Position numbers and translations under genes: made by a program. Below the pieces are notes generated by a model. That model saw only the letters and a program-made list of their open reading frames with translations, was not told the DNA's origin and searched no databases. Positions 1-10,586 of a stretch of 64,000 bases of DNA are shown here, in pieces. Origin of the DNA: an uncultured Flavobacteriaceae bacterium (GTDB lineage: Bacteria > Bacteroidota > Bacteroidia > Flavobacteriales > Flavobacteriaceae); NCBI GenBank assembly GCA_947503005.1, contig CANNCA010000007.1:1-64000 (forward strand), given 5' to 3'. Within the stretch, counting starts at the first letter, position 1. Every line of letters begins with the position of its first letter.

Positions 1-38
1 GCCGCCTTCTTTGTGCAGGGAAAGTCCCCGCATTACAG

Positions 39-70
39 AACCCCTTCACCAAAAGTGAAGGGGTTTTTTT
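39..70 (+). terminator. Intrinsic terminator of a gene lying left of the window
   Basis: Inverted repeat AACCCCTTCAC / GTGAAGGGGTT followed by a T-run. Confidence 0.8.
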
Positions 71-247
71 ATGGCCTGTCCCTAAGTTGGTTCTCTCGAG
101 CCAGGTTCTTTTAACCAATCTTCCGAATAACTTGAAAATGCTTTAAATATATTAGACAAAAGTTCATTTGTTGAATGATTTGGCTTGTCTGATTTCCGAA
201 TTTGTGAACTACTGGTTATCTTTCTACTTAGTAAAACTATTTTAAGA

Positions 248-2140
248 ATGAAAAACCAAATAGTGTATTTCTCTTTTTCGACGCTCGTACTTTTCTCTTC
301 TTCATCTTGTGCAGAAAATAAAACAACAGTGCCAGATGTAGTAGAAAAAAAAGTTGAGACAGCTTTACCTTTTTCTTCTGTTTCTTTGTCAGATATGACG
401 GATTTTACTACTGTATCTAATAATTGGACGATAGCAGGTGGAGCTTATGCGGATAGGTCTCAAAACCATATACTTCAAACAAACGCAGGTTCAGGTGTTT
501 TAATAAATATCCCAAGTGAAGGAGCAAAGGAAAATCTTTTCACAACATTCGAACACGGAGACATTGAGTTGGAACTGGATGTAATGATACCAAAAGGTTC
601 AAATTCAGGTATCTACTTTCAAAGTCGATATGAGATTCAGCTTTTGGATAGCTGGGGCGTAGTAAAAGCTGGTCATGGTGATATGGGTGGTGTTTATCAA
701 CGATGGGATGCTTCCAAAGAAAAAGGCCTCGAAGGTTATGAGGGGCATTCTCCGAAGATTAACGCTGCAAAAACACCAGGACTATGGCAACATATGAAGG
801 TGATATTTCATGCTCCCCAATTCGATGATTCAGGAAACAAAATCAAAAATGCTTGGTTTGAAGAAGTTTGGCTAAATGGGGTTTTAGTGCAAGAAAATGT
901 TATGATGACCGGACCCACTCGAGGTGGCTTGGAAGATGAGAAACCATTAGCACCGCTGATGTTACAGGGGGATCATGGTCCGGTCGCGTTTAAAAACATT
1001 CAATATAAATTGTATTCCAATAAATCAATAGGTTTCAAAGACCTTCAACTGACAACGTATGAGAATGTCGACAAACAATTTCCCAATTTGGATAGTTTGG
1101 AGATACTAAATGAAACTGCCGTTGAATCTATTAATTTAAGGACTTTGGCCAATAACAATACGCAAAAAATCTTTAAATACGCTGGTGAAATGGTCATTCC
1201 CAATACGGGAGAATATCTTTTTGATATAAAAGTAAACGGTGGAGCCGCTATGTTGATTAGCTCCGACACCTTAATCAGTATGAACGGTGATTATAATGTA
1301 GATTCGCTTGGTTTGGGAAAAATATACTTAGAAAAAGGCGATGTACCATTTACATTGATTTACAACAAACATACCCCATGGCGCAGAAATTTTGATATCT
1401 ATGCAGAAGGTCCCGGGATTCAGAAGTATTCCCTTCAAAAAGTGGTTAAGAAGGAAGGTAATCAAGAAATCAAACAGGATTATTCCATAAAAGTGGATAG
1501 CGAACCAATTACTCAAAGAAGTTTTTGGATGCATGAAGGGGAGAAAAGAACCCATTGTATTTCGGTAGGAATGCCTCAGAGAATCCACTATACCTATGAT
1601 TTAAACACCGGGTCATTACTACAAGTATGGAGTGGCGATTTTATGGATGCTACAAAAATGTGGCAAGGAAGGGGTGAAAAACAATTAGGTGAACCCATCG
1701 GGTTTATCGTTTCACTTCATGGCGACCCAGAATTTGCTTTGCTGGAAAATAAGGACTCCCAGTGGCCAGATCATTTGATTGAAAATCGTGAATTTAGGCA
1801 ACAGGGCTATGAATTCGACGCCCAGGGCATTCCCATTTTTTTATATCAAATTAATGGTAGCAATGTAACTAATAAGATGGTTCCATCCAATACTGAGCGA
1901 AGTTTAACGCGCATAGTGACTATAGATGGTAGCAGTGGGCTCTGGTATAAGGTTGCAGATGGCGAGCATATTCAGAAGCTTCCCGATGGCACTTTTATCG
2001 TTAATGACGAAAGCTATTATGTTGAATTTGATAAAAATTCGAACTTGAAACCTATGATTCGGAACAATGGTGGAAGAGATGAATTACTGGTTCAGGTTCC
2101 AGCAGGCACACAAAATATCAACTATAACATTATCTGGTAA
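248..2140 (+). CDS. DUF1080 (3-keto-disaccharide hydrolase-like) secreted protein with additional C-terminal domains
   Basis: ORF; ATG at 248 gives a signal peptide/lipoprotein-like N-terminus (MKNQIVYFSFSTLVLFSSSSCAEN); DUF1080-like block NSGIYFQSRYEIQLLDSWG. Confidence 0.75.
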   Translation: MKNQIVYFSFSTLVLFSSSSCAENKTTVPDVVEKKVETALPFSSVSLSDMTDFTTVSNNWTIAGGAYADRSQNHILQTNAGSGVLINIPSEGAKENLFTTFEHGDIELELDVMIPKGSNSGIYFQSRYEIQLLDSWGVVKAGHGDMGGVYQRWDASKEKGLEGYEGHSPKINAAKTPGLWQHMKVIFHAPQFDDSGNKIKNAWFEEVWLNGVLVQENVMMTGPTRGGLEDEKPLAPLMLQGDHGPVAFKNIQYKLYSNKSIGFKDLQLTTYENVDKQFPNLDSLEILNETAVESINLRTLANNNTQKIFKYAGEMVIPNTGEYLFDIKVNGGAAMLISSDTLISMNGDYNVDSLGLGKIYLEKGDVPFTLIYNKHTPWRRNFDIYAEGPGIQKYSLQKVVKKEGNQEIKQDYSIKVDSEPITQRSFWMHEGEKRTHCISVGMPQRIHYTYDLNTGSLLQVWSGDFMDATKMWQGRGEKQLGEPIGFIVSLHGDPEFALLENKDSQWPDHLIENREFRQQGYEFDAQGIPIFLYQINGSNVTNKMVPSNTERSLTRIVTIDGSSGLWYKVADGEHIQKLPDGTFIVNDESYYVEFDKNSNLKPMIRNNGGRDELLVQVPAGTQNINYNIIW

Positions 2141-2152
2141 ATTCTTTTGACG

Positions 2153-4114
2153 ATGAAGAACTTTCATAAATTCATAGCAGCACTAGTTATTTTTGGAATA
2201 GGACAACTTGCTTTTTGCCAATCTCCCTCTGAGATGGCTAAAAGGGAAGCTGCTTTCTATACAATAGTTGATGTACCAATACCTGACCATGTGAAGTTGG
2301 AAGTTGGTGGTCTTGCCTTGACTAATGAGGATAAATTGGGTGTATCCACGAGAAGAGGCGAAGTATGGCTTATTGATAAGCCTTATGGTAAGAATCCGAT
2401 TTACAGGCGCTATGCCCATGGACTTCATGAATCCCTGGGTCTCGCCTATCGCGATAAAGATTTTTATCTGTCACAGCGAGGTGAACTCACACGATTGCAA
2501 GACAAAAACAATGATGGAAAGGCAGATGTTTATAAAACTATTTATTCTTGGCCATTGTCCGGCAACTATCATGACTATTCTTATGGCCCTAAATTCAAGA
2601 AAAATGGCAATATGCTAGTTACTCTAAATCTTTCTTGGATCGGTCATGGAGCAAGTTTGTCAAAATGGCGGGGATGGTTATTGGAGATTACCCCTGACGG
2701 TGAAATGACTCCAATAGCGACAGGGTTACGTTCTCCATCCGGGTTTGAGTTGAATGAAAATGAAGCTATATTCTATACCGAAAATCAAGGAGATTGGGTA
2801 GGTTCTGGTAGAATGACCCATTTGGAAAAAGGTGATTTCGCGGGAAATCCCGAAGGATTGGTTTGGACGGGTGAACCAAATTCTCCATTGAAGTTAAAAA
2901 TGGAGGACATCGAAAAAGACTCTGGTTTGAGCTTATATGAATACGCTAAGAAAGTACCTGAAATGAAAGCGCCGGCTATTTGGTTTCCACATACGATACA
3001 AGGTATTTCCACTTCCGATATTTTATACGATACTACCGCTGGAAGTTTCGGACCTTTTGAGGGGCAAATGTTCATCGGTGATCAAGGACATAGTAAGGTA
3101 ATGCGTGTTTTTATGGAAAAAGTAAACGGGGTATACCAAGGAGCCAGTTTCAATTTTGTAGAAGGATTTTCTTCAGGAATATTAAGAATGATTTGGGGTA
3201 GCGACAACAGTATGTTCGTTGGTATGACGAGCCGGGGTTGGTCGTCCACAGGAAAAAAAGAATATGGACTGCAAAGACTTGTTTGGAACGGAAAAATACC
3301 TTTTGAAATCAAGACCATAAAGGCAAAAGATGATGGTTTTGAATTGGAGTTCACGAAACCCACCAACAAGGCAATTGCTTCAAAACCAGAAACCTATCAA
3401 ATTACAAGTTTTAACTATAGGTACCATTTTAAATATGGCAGTCCGATCGTAGATCAGCAAAAAGGTTTAGTGAAAAATGTTGAAGTATCCGAAGATGGTC
3501 TAACCGCCCGCTTAACGGTTGATGGAATGCGTCTAGGTTTCATACATCAAATAAAAGCTGCAACATTAAAATCAATGAGAGGCGAAGCGTTGTTACATGA
3601 TACCGGATATTATACATTAAATGAAGTTCCTGGTGGTGTTTTGAAATCTGAACCAACCGAAAGGATGAATGCAAAAGGCATTGTACAAGAGAAACGGGTC
3701 AATGAAATGCCTTTGACCTGGACTAATGGCGCGGACCAACAAGTAGTTATTGGCACAAAACCGGGCCTTAAATATGATATAGAAGAATTGGTTCTCGAAC
3801 GAGGCAAGAAAATCGAGCTGACGTTTAATAACAATGACGATATGTTGCATAATCTTGTTGTGACCCAAAAGGGAAAGGCTGCGGTGGATAAGGTCGGTGA
3901 TGAAGCCCTGAAACTTGGGTTGGATGGTGCGGATCTGAATTACGTACCTGAGTCTGATTTGGTACTAGTACACACCGGTATTGTAGCGCCAGGTACTTCA
4001 GAGAAAATCTTTTTTCAAATACCTTGGAATGCTGGTGAGTATTGGATTGTATGTACATTTCCCGGCCATGCGGCCTCTATGCGTATCAAGCTCACTGTAA
4101 GGGAAAGTACTTGA
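2153..4114 (+). CDS. Sorbosone/glucose dehydrogenase-like beta-propeller with C-terminal cupredoxin (plastocyanin/azurin-like) domain
   Basis: ORF; signal peptide from ATG 2153; C-terminus has MLHNLVV ... CTFPGHAASM, a type-1 copper ligand pattern (H..C..H..M). Confidence 0.7.
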   Translation: MKNFHKFIAALVIFGIGQLAFCQSPSEMAKREAAFYTIVDVPIPDHVKLEVGGLALTNEDKLGVSTRRGEVWLIDKPYGKNPIYRRYAHGLHESLGLAYRDKDFYLSQRGELTRLQDKNNDGKADVYKTIYSWPLSGNYHDYSYGPKFKKNGNMLVTLNLSWIGHGASLSKWRGWLLEITPDGEMTPIATGLRSPSGFELNENEAIFYTENQGDWVGSGRMTHLEKGDFAGNPEGLVWTGEPNSPLKLKMEDIEKDSGLSLYEYAKKVPEMKAPAIWFPHTIQGISTSDILYDTTAGSFGPFEGQMFIGDQGHSKVMRVFMEKVNGVYQGASFNFVEGFSSGILRMIWGSDNSMFVGMTSRGWSSTGKKEYGLQRLVWNGKIPFEIKTIKAKDDGFELEFTKPTNKAIASKPETYQITSFNYRYHFKYGSPIVDQQKGLVKNVEVSEDGLTARLTVDGMRLGFIHQIKAATLKSMRGEALLHDTGYYTLNEVPGGVLKSEPTERMNAKGIVQEKRVNEMPLTWTNGADQQVVIGTKPGLKYDIEELVLERGKKIELTFNNNDDMLHNLVVTQKGKAAVDKVGDEALKLGLDGADLNYVPESDLVLVHTGIVAPGTSEKIFFQIPWNAGEYWIVCTFPGHAASMRIKLTVREST

Positions 4115-4136
4115 TTACTGTATCTTTGTGTATTGA

Positions 4137-4769
4137 ATGCAACATACTTACAGCTATAAAAAAGAAGAAAGGCTCAATACAATTTCCCACGGAATAGGGG
4201 CCGTTGCTTCCCTAATCGGTCTATTTCTTTTATTAGATAATAATTCCAATAAATCGGAATACGCTACTTTAAGTATAACTATTTACGGGGTTTCCTTGAT
4301 TTCGATGTTCGTTGTATCCACAGCATATCATTTTACTAAGAATCCACAGCTGAAAAAGAAGTTCAGGGTTTTAGACCATATGAACATCTATTTTTTGATT
4401 GCTGGTACCTATACCCCTGTTGCATTAATTGAACTAATCAATGGAAATGGTTGGACCATTTTTTATTCGGTATGGATTATTGCTGGTTTGGGAACCTTGT
4501 TCAAATTATTTTACACAGGTAAACTTGAATTTCTATCACTGCTTCTATACGTGGCCATGGGATGGTTAATCATCCTCGATTTTGATAATCTGATGGATTA
4601 TACCTCCTCTTTTGGTCTTAGACTGTTGTTTCTCGGAGGTGCCTTTTATACCTTTGGTATTCTCTTTTATGCTTTGGAAAAGATTCCATATAATCATTTT
4701 ATTTGGCATGTTTTTGTTCTTGGCGGAGCGTTCTGTCATTGGTTGATGATTTACCTTAATGTGGTTTGA
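4137..4769 (+). CDS. Hemolysin III family (PAQR-like) membrane protein
   Basis: ORF; KEERLNTISHGIGAVASLIGLFLLL, SMFVVSTAYHF, HIWHVFVLGGAFCHW motifs. Confidence 0.85.
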   Translation: MQHTYSYKKEERLNTISHGIGAVASLIGLFLLLDNNSNKSEYATLSITIYGVSLISMFVVSTAYHFTKNPQLKKKFRVLDHMNIYFLIAGTYTPVALIELINGNGWTIFYSVWIIAGLGTLFKLFYTGKLEFLSLLLYVAMGWLIILDFDNLMDYTSSFGLRLLFLGGAFYTFGILFYALEKIPYNHFIWHVFVLGGAFCHWLMIYLNVV

Positions 4770-4813
4770 ACTTTTCTTGGAACGGAGAGAAAGTTGCTAC
4801 AAAAAGAAAATTT

Positions 4814-7054
4814 ATGCAGAAGTTGGGTAATGTTTTATTATTGTGCTCTTTCCTTATTATTATGGGATGTAAGAAATCTTACGAGGAGCCTGTAATTTCC
4901 CTGGAGAGTTATGTTTTGGAAGAGGGTTTTTCTTTGGAAGTAGTTGCTTCGGAGCCACATTTGATTGCTCCGGTTGCAATTGATTTTGACGACGAAGGAA
5001 GAATCTGGGTTGCTGAAATGCCGGGGTATATGAATGATATGAGGGGTACGGATGAAACCAAGCCCGTGGGAAGTATCAAGATTTTGGAAGATTTGGATGA
5101 AGATGGTAAAGTTGACCATTCAAAGATTTTTTTGGATAGTTTGGTGATGCCCAGAGCACTGGCCCATGTTTATGGAGGGCTATTATATGCAGAGCCTCCC
5201 AATTTATGGTTTGTTGAGATACAGGATGACCAGCCTGTTAACAAGGTACTTGTAGATTCACTATATGCGGCCGAGGGTAATCCTGAACATCAACCAAATG
5301 GTTTGCTACTGAATATTGATAATTGGATATATAGTGCAAAATCGAATTTCAGATATCGTCGTAAAAATGGAGTTTGGGAAAAAGAACCTACAACCTTTCG
5401 CGGTCAATGGGGTATAAGCAAGGATAATTTCGGAAGACTTTATTACAATGATAATTCGCGACAATTATTGGGAGACCACATTTTGCCCAATCTTTTGATA
5501 AGAAACAAAAACTTCACGCCTGCTAAAGGAGTGGGTCAAATGCTTACCAAAGACCAGCGTGTGTATCCGCTTCACGCCACCACTGTAAATCGAGGCTATG
5601 CCAAGGGTGTTTTGAACCAAGACAGCATTCTAGTGAATGCTACAGCGGCTTGCAGCCCATTGGTTTATCGAGGAGGAATGTTTCCTGAGAAATACGCCGA
5701 GAACGCTTTTGTATGTATTCCTGAAGGCAATTTGATAAAACGGAATATCTTGAGCTTTACAGGCGATTCAACCATTGCAATACAAGCGTACGAGGGAAAG
5801 GAGTTCTTAGCCTCTACGGACGAAGGATTTCGCCCGGTAAACTTAAATAATGGCCCTGACGGAAATATGTTTATTGTTGACATGCATCGTGGCATGATTG
5901 GGCATCATGCATATTTAAGTCCATATCTTAAAGAAAAAGTAAAGGTAAATCGATTGGATACCTTGACCAATTTCGGGCGTATATTAAAAGTTAGAAAAAC
6001 CGGAACCACACCTAAATTGAAGGTAGATTTTAGGGCTCTGGGAAACCAAGAACTACTGAATTTACTGAGCCACGAAAACGGCTGGATGAGAGATAAAGCA
6101 CAACAACGGCTCATTTTACAAGATGCAAAAGAGATTATCGACGATTTGAAGACCATTGTACTCGAAAGTGATGAGACAATAGCAAAGATTCATGCCCTCT
6201 ATGTATTGGAAGGATTGACGGCATTGGACTTTGACTTTCTTGCTGAAGTCTCAAAATCGGATAATTTAGACTTGACCGCGCATGCAATTGTCCTTTTGGA
6301 GCGATTTATTTCAAAAGATAATACGGATAAGGCAGATGGACTTTTTAAGGAATTAATAAATAGAAAAGACGCCCAAACTGACTTATATCTTTTGTCCACC
6401 TTGGGAAGTTGGTTAGCCGTTGATCAGCAAAAGTTCCTCAGTACAATGGTGAAGGTGTTGAATCGACATCAAAGAAAGCCAATTTTCAGGGAAGCGGCTT
6501 TGAGCGGTCTACAGGGCAACGAAGTTTTTGTAAAAGAATCTTTGGCTGCTTTGTCCTATTACGATGACGGGGTGTTTACAGAACAAATTTCCAAAGTGAT
6601 AGCACAAAAGGAAGCGGGTATTGAAAACTCCATTTACTCGAGAAAATTCCTTGTCGAGGATAACCGTACCCGTGGAGCGAAATTATACTATGAAATTTGT
6701 GCTTCTTGTCATGGACTGAATGGTAATGGTATAGAAGGTCTGGCGCCACCTTTGATGAATTCCGAACATGTCGCAGATGCCCAGAGGTTGGGACTAATAA
6801 TTTTACATGGTCTTGAAGGACCTATTACTGTCAAAGGAGAGAAATACGATTTGAACTTGGCAATGCCCGGGCTTATTCGAAATGATGAGATTACAGATGA
6901 AGATATTGCCGGTATCATCGCTTATGTGACCAATGCGTTCTCAGACGAGCCCAAATGGTTAAAAACAGAAGAAGTGTCCAAATTTCGGATGGCCAAGCCA
7001 AAGAGTGGTGCGGAATATACCGAGGAAGAGCTTTTGAACTATTCTGACAAATAA
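4814..7054 (+). CDS. PVC-type membrane-bound dehydrogenase: beta-propeller, HEAT-like region and C-terminal cytochrome c
   Basis: ORF; lipoprotein-like N-terminus from ATG 4814; CASCH heme-binding motif at about 6698-6712. Confidence 0.75.
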   Translation: MQKLGNVLLLCSFLIIMGCKKSYEEPVISLESYVLEEGFSLEVVASEPHLIAPVAIDFDDEGRIWVAEMPGYMNDMRGTDETKPVGSIKILEDLDEDGKVDHSKIFLDSLVMPRALAHVYGGLLYAEPPNLWFVEIQDDQPVNKVLVDSLYAAEGNPEHQPNGLLLNIDNWIYSAKSNFRYRRKNGVWEKEPTTFRGQWGISKDNFGRLYYNDNSRQLLGDHILPNLLIRNKNFTPAKGVGQMLTKDQRVYPLHATTVNRGYAKGVLNQDSILVNATAACSPLVYRGGMFPEKYAENAFVCIPEGNLIKRNILSFTGDSTIAIQAYEGKEFLASTDEGFRPVNLNNGPDGNMFIVDMHRGMIGHHAYLSPYLKEKVKVNRLDTLTNFGRILKVRKTGTTPKLKVDFRALGNQELLNLLSHENGWMRDKAQQRLILQDAKEIIDDLKTIVLESDETIAKIHALYVLEGLTALDFDFLAEVSKSDNLDLTAHAIVLLERFISKDNTDKADGLFKELINRKDAQTDLYLLSTLGSWLAVDQQKFLSTMVKVLNRHQRKPIFREAALSGLQGNEVFVKESLAALSYYDDGVFTEQISKVIAQKEAGIENSIYSRKFLVEDNRTRGAKLYYEICASCHGLNGNGIEGLAPPLMNSEHVADAQRLGLIILHGLEGPITVKGEKYDLNLAMPGLIRNDEITDEDIAGIIAYVTNAFSDEPKWLKTEEVSKFRMAKPKSGAEYTEEELLNYSDK

Positions 7055-7071
7055 GAAAATTCTATAAAGAG

Positions 7072-7500
7072 TTAGCTGCGTAGAATGTCTTGATAAACCT
7101 CAAAGAATTGCTCGAATAAACTCATGTTTTCATTAAAGAAAACCATTGTCTCTTGCCAAGTACTTTTGCTGTGAATTGAAACTTTTTTTAATTCAACGTA
7201 CGTTCTTGAAATTTCCTTTCCGTTATCCAGTATAAAATAATCTTCATACTCGATTTCAGGTAAAAAGTCATCCTTCAAAATTGATTTTAGAGAAATTAGC
7301 TTCTCCCACAATGCGATGCGCCTTTCCAAATCTGGATGGTCAACGTCCATTGAAACCATTGCCTTTTGCAAATCGAAATGAAATCGAAATGTTAGCCCCT
7401 TAATTTTTGTATTGTAAAGTATCCATTTTCTAGGAAATGATTTCCCAAAAGCAATCCAGAAATCTTGTCGTAATTGTTTGGATTCTTCTTTGCTGAACAT
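7072..7500 (-). CDS. DUF4268 domain-containing protein
   Basis: ORF; KQLRQDFWIAFGKSFPRKWILYNTKIKGLTFRF pattern recognised as DUF4268. Confidence 0.65.
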   Translation of the reverse strand: MFSKEESKQLRQDFWIAFGKSFPRKWILYNTKIKGLTFRFHFDLQKAMVSMDVDHPDLERRIALWEKLISLKSILKDDFLPEIEYEDYFILDNGKEISRTYVELKKVSIHSKSTWQETMVFFNENMSLFEQFFEVYQDILRS

Positions 7501-7523
7501 TTTAAAATTTTGTACGAATAGTG

Positions 7524-9731
7524 CTATTGAAATCCAAACTCATCGATGGGACCTTTGTGGAAACCGGAGTCTGAGGCATAAATGAGTTGAAACCAGTCCG
7601 TGACATCTAGTACGTTTTTATGGTCTTTGACAACATTCTGTAAATACTCAGAATAGCTGTTGATTGATTCGTAAGAATATAAATGAACTGATTCAGCTTG
7701 AATGGTATTATTCTCGTAAGCGGTTTTCACGGGGTGGTTTATTCCAGGAGGTAATTCGGGAATAACTACACTTGTTGTTGTTTGGCTATTAAAAGCGATA
7801 TTCCAGACATAAACCGGCCCAGTGTCATCGACGAATTCAACTCTTCCGAGAACATGTTCAGTACCTTGAATATTTAGATTAACAACATTGTTCGAAGTGG
7901 TATAATCAACAGATACATTTGGAATTGAATATGTGCTTGGCGGAGTACCATTACGTTCAGTATGGTAATTATCATAATTTAATGAATGCCTATAGTGAGA
8001 AAATAGCGTGTTCAATTTATAGTTTAAGATATCTCCAGCATTGGCTCCTAAATTAAAATTATAAATTCTATGATAACGGTTGGTCATGTCATCCTCTTGA
8101 GTCAATGCCCCATAAAGTTGAAGATTTGCAACTGGGTTCGTTGGCGTATGCGACGTTGCAATCGTAAAATTGTTATCTGTCACATTATCGGTTCTCATAT
8201 TGGCTTTATCCAAAATAAAATTAGCGTCTATCGGACTATCTAGGAGTGCATAAGTGTAACTGGCTCCCGTTTCGTAAACATAATAAGAATCAAAGGGTTT
8301 AGCGTTGGAAGCAAGTTCTGCGGTATTGATTTCCAAATTACCCACACTTGTATTTAAATAAACGAAGTATGCTGATTCTGCTGAATTCCAAACAAATGAA
8401 TCGAACGAACTAGCACTACCGCCCAGTAGAAAGTCTTGGGAGAAAAAATTCGCTGTGGGTACTTGAATATTCATTCCCAATTCCGCTTCTAACCTTTTCG
8501 CTTCTGCAAGGTTGATGACTCCTAGATTACTCCGGGTTATATTCTGGTGTGTAGATATGCCTGAAGCACTACCATTATCCTGTAAATAGAATGAGACCAT
8601 GAATTCTGTATTCATATCAAACTCTTCTGCAATTCGAAGAATAATCTGTCTGTCTTCCTTTAAAATTTCTTGGTGAACAAGAAGAGAACCATCCATCCTG
8701 GATAAAAACACAACTGGGAGCACTATCGCGGGATTAAGACGGCCTTCGGGAATATTAATGGTAATCATCCGTCTATAAATGTCAAAAGGTATTTCAATAG
8801 AACTTGTATTTCCTAGATTATCCTGTGCTGTAATCTGCAATTGATGTTCGCCGACACTATAATTTTCTGGATCAAAATCAAGGTTTATGGTCTCCGGGTT
8901 TGGAAAGGATTGCAAACTGTTTCCATCCAATACTATTTCTGCAAAAGCTACGGTTGAATAGGTGTCGGAAATTGCGGGTGAAAGTAAAATTTCAGCATCT
9001 AGAATTTGGTTTGCTACAAGCGACTCTAAAGTAATTTCCGGCCCCGTATTATCGGAAACAAAGTTAACTTCAAAAACTCCTGTGTTGTCACCGGAATCTT
9101 TTGCCTCTAATTTCAATGTGTTTTGCCCGTCTGTCAAATTATTCGAATTGATATTTATCGATAAGTCGTCCAGAGGAACATCCAATAATAGTTCATCATT
9201 TAAGAATGCCTTTACCGAAACCAATTCTTCATTATCCATTACTTCAAATGATACTACGTTAGTATCTCCGTTAATGATTGACCCATCAGAAAGGGTCACG
9301 GCCGTAATTGAAGGTTTCTCATTGTCCACGTTGATGATTTGCTCCGTTGATTGGGAATTTCCGGCAATGTCGGTCGCAGTTATTTTTAAAGTATAGTTTT
9401 TAAAAGTACTTATTTTACCCGTTTTTGAGCTCAATGTCGAGACATCAATGATTATCGAATATGGTGCACTAGTGTCTTCACCAACTTTTTGATTGTCGAT
9501 GAACGCTTCAATTTTTGCGATACCGCCAGCATCTTGCGCATCAATGGTAACTTCAATTTGGTTACTGACAACTATAGGTTCAGAAGAGGTAGTATTGGAA
9601 AATCCTGCTATAGAAAAACTTATTGTAGGTGCCACAACATCGGGCTTGGTTTCTTCAGAATTTGAGTCTTTTGAACAAGATTGAAAAAGAAGTGTTGTAA
9701 TTAGGAATAAAAACAGAATTGAATTTTTCAT
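7524..9731 (-). CDS. Lipoprotein with repeated Ig-like domains
   Basis: ORF; lipobox LLFQSCSKD; repeated Ig-like blocks. Confidence 0.65.
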   Translation of the reverse strand: MKNSILFLFLITTLLFQSCSKDSNSEETKPDVVAPTISFSIAGFSNTTSSEPIVVSNQIEVTIDAQDAGGIAKIEAFIDNQKVGEDTSAPYSIIIDVSTLSSKTGKISTFKNYTLKITATDIAGNSQSTEQIINVDNEKPSITAVTLSDGSIINGDTNVVSFEVMDNEELVSVKAFLNDELLLDVPLDDLSININSNNLTDGQNTLKLEAKDSGDNTGVFEVNFVSDNTGPEITLESLVANQILDAEILLSPAISDTYSTVAFAEIVLDGNSLQSFPNPETINLDFDPENYSVGEHQLQITAQDNLGNTSSIEIPFDIYRRMITINIPEGRLNPAIVLPVVFLSRMDGSLLVHQEILKEDRQIILRIAEEFDMNTEFMVSFYLQDNGSASGISTHQNITRSNLGVINLAEAKRLEAELGMNIQVPTANFFSQDFLLGGSASSFDSFVWNSAESAYFVYLNTSVGNLEINTAELASNAKPFDSYYVYETGASYTYALLDSPIDANFILDKANMRTDNVTDNNFTIATSHTPTNPVANLQLYGALTQEDDMTNRYHRIYNFNLGANAGDILNYKLNTLFSHYRHSLNYDNYHTERNGTPPSTYSIPNVSVDYTTSNNVVNLNIQGTEHVLGRVEFVDDTGPVYVWNIAFNSQTTTSVVIPELPPGINHPVKTAYENNTIQAESVHLYSYESINSYSEYLQNVVKDHKNVLDVTDWFQLIYASDSGFHKGPIDEFGFQ

Positions 9732-9822
9732 GGCCTGAGAAATGGTTAATTTGAAACTTAACACTTATGAGTATTCTGAATATTCTAATGAAACGCTTTT
9801 GTAAGTCATTTATTTTCATTGG

Positions 9823-10494
9823 CTAGAGGTAATAAGCAATGACAATAGCCAGAATGATTACGATAAGTTTACGAAGATTAAATTTGTGACCCTCCGAGCT
9901 TTCAAAAAGAATGACTGTTGATATATGTAGAAAAACCCCAATCACTAAAGCGGTTATTGGTGCGTAATAGTCCTTTACGAAATCAAAATTTGCTGCAATA
10001 TAACTGCCTAAGGGTGTCATCGATGCAAAGAGAAGAATGAAGAAAACAGAATGTATAAGTTTCACTTTTGACTCCAATAAGAAAATACTTAAAATTATGG
10101 CAATGGGTAATTTATGAATTAGAATTCCATAAATGATAGTGTCGTGTTTTTCAATGGGAAATCCCTCTAAAAGCGCATGTAAAGAAAGACTGAGAAACAA
10201 TAGCCACGGAAAATCACTTTTCTCTTTGCTCAGATGAACATGACCGTGCTCAGCTCCCTTTGAGAAGAATTCTAGAAAAATCTGAAGCAAAATACCTAGA
10301 AGTACAAAGATTCCGATGGTCTTGGCATCTGAATTTTCATAAACTGAAGGAAAGAGTTCGAAAATGGTCAAGGCCAACAAAAAAGCTCCACTAAAAGCCA
10401 ATAAAAGTTTAAAGTTTTCTTTGTGTTTCGGTTTTGTAATGAAAACAAATGCAAAACTTAACAAAACTCCCAGAATGGGAAGCAGATAGGTCAT
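9823..10494 (-). CDS. ZIP family metal transporter
   Basis: ORF; multi-TM; LSLHALLEGFPI and HKLPIAI motifs. Confidence 0.8.
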   Translation of the reverse strand: MTYLLPILGVLLSFAFVFITKPKHKENFKLLLAFSGAFLLALTIFELFPSVYENSDAKTIGIFVLLGILLQIFLEFFSKGAEHGHVHLSKEKSDFPWLLFLSLSLHALLEGFPIEKHDTIIYGILIHKLPIAIILSIFLLESKVKLIHSVFFILLFASMTPLGSYIAANFDFVKDYYAPITALVIGVFLHISTVILFESSEGHKFNLRKLIVIILAIVIAYYL

Positions 10495-10586
10495 TCAGAC
10501 TCGGTTAGTTGGTTGTTCGATTTCTGATTCAGCTTAATTCTAAGGGCTAAAAATACAGTATTTTTGTCGCAATCTTAATTGAAAGT

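Noticed and set aside
1-38. Possible 3' end of a tRNA or other RNA at the left edge
   Set aside because: Only 38 nt remain before the terminator and no CCA end or T-arm can be confirmed.
87-118. TTGGTT/AACCAA inverted repeat upstream of the DUF1080 gene
   Set aside because: Only a 6-bp arm in AT-rich intergenic DNA with no further support; chance is likely.
8962-9396. 144-aa plus-strand ORF inside the Ig-like lipoprotein
   Set aside because: Antisense to a clear coding gene; Ser/Thr-rich shadow translation without recognisable domain.
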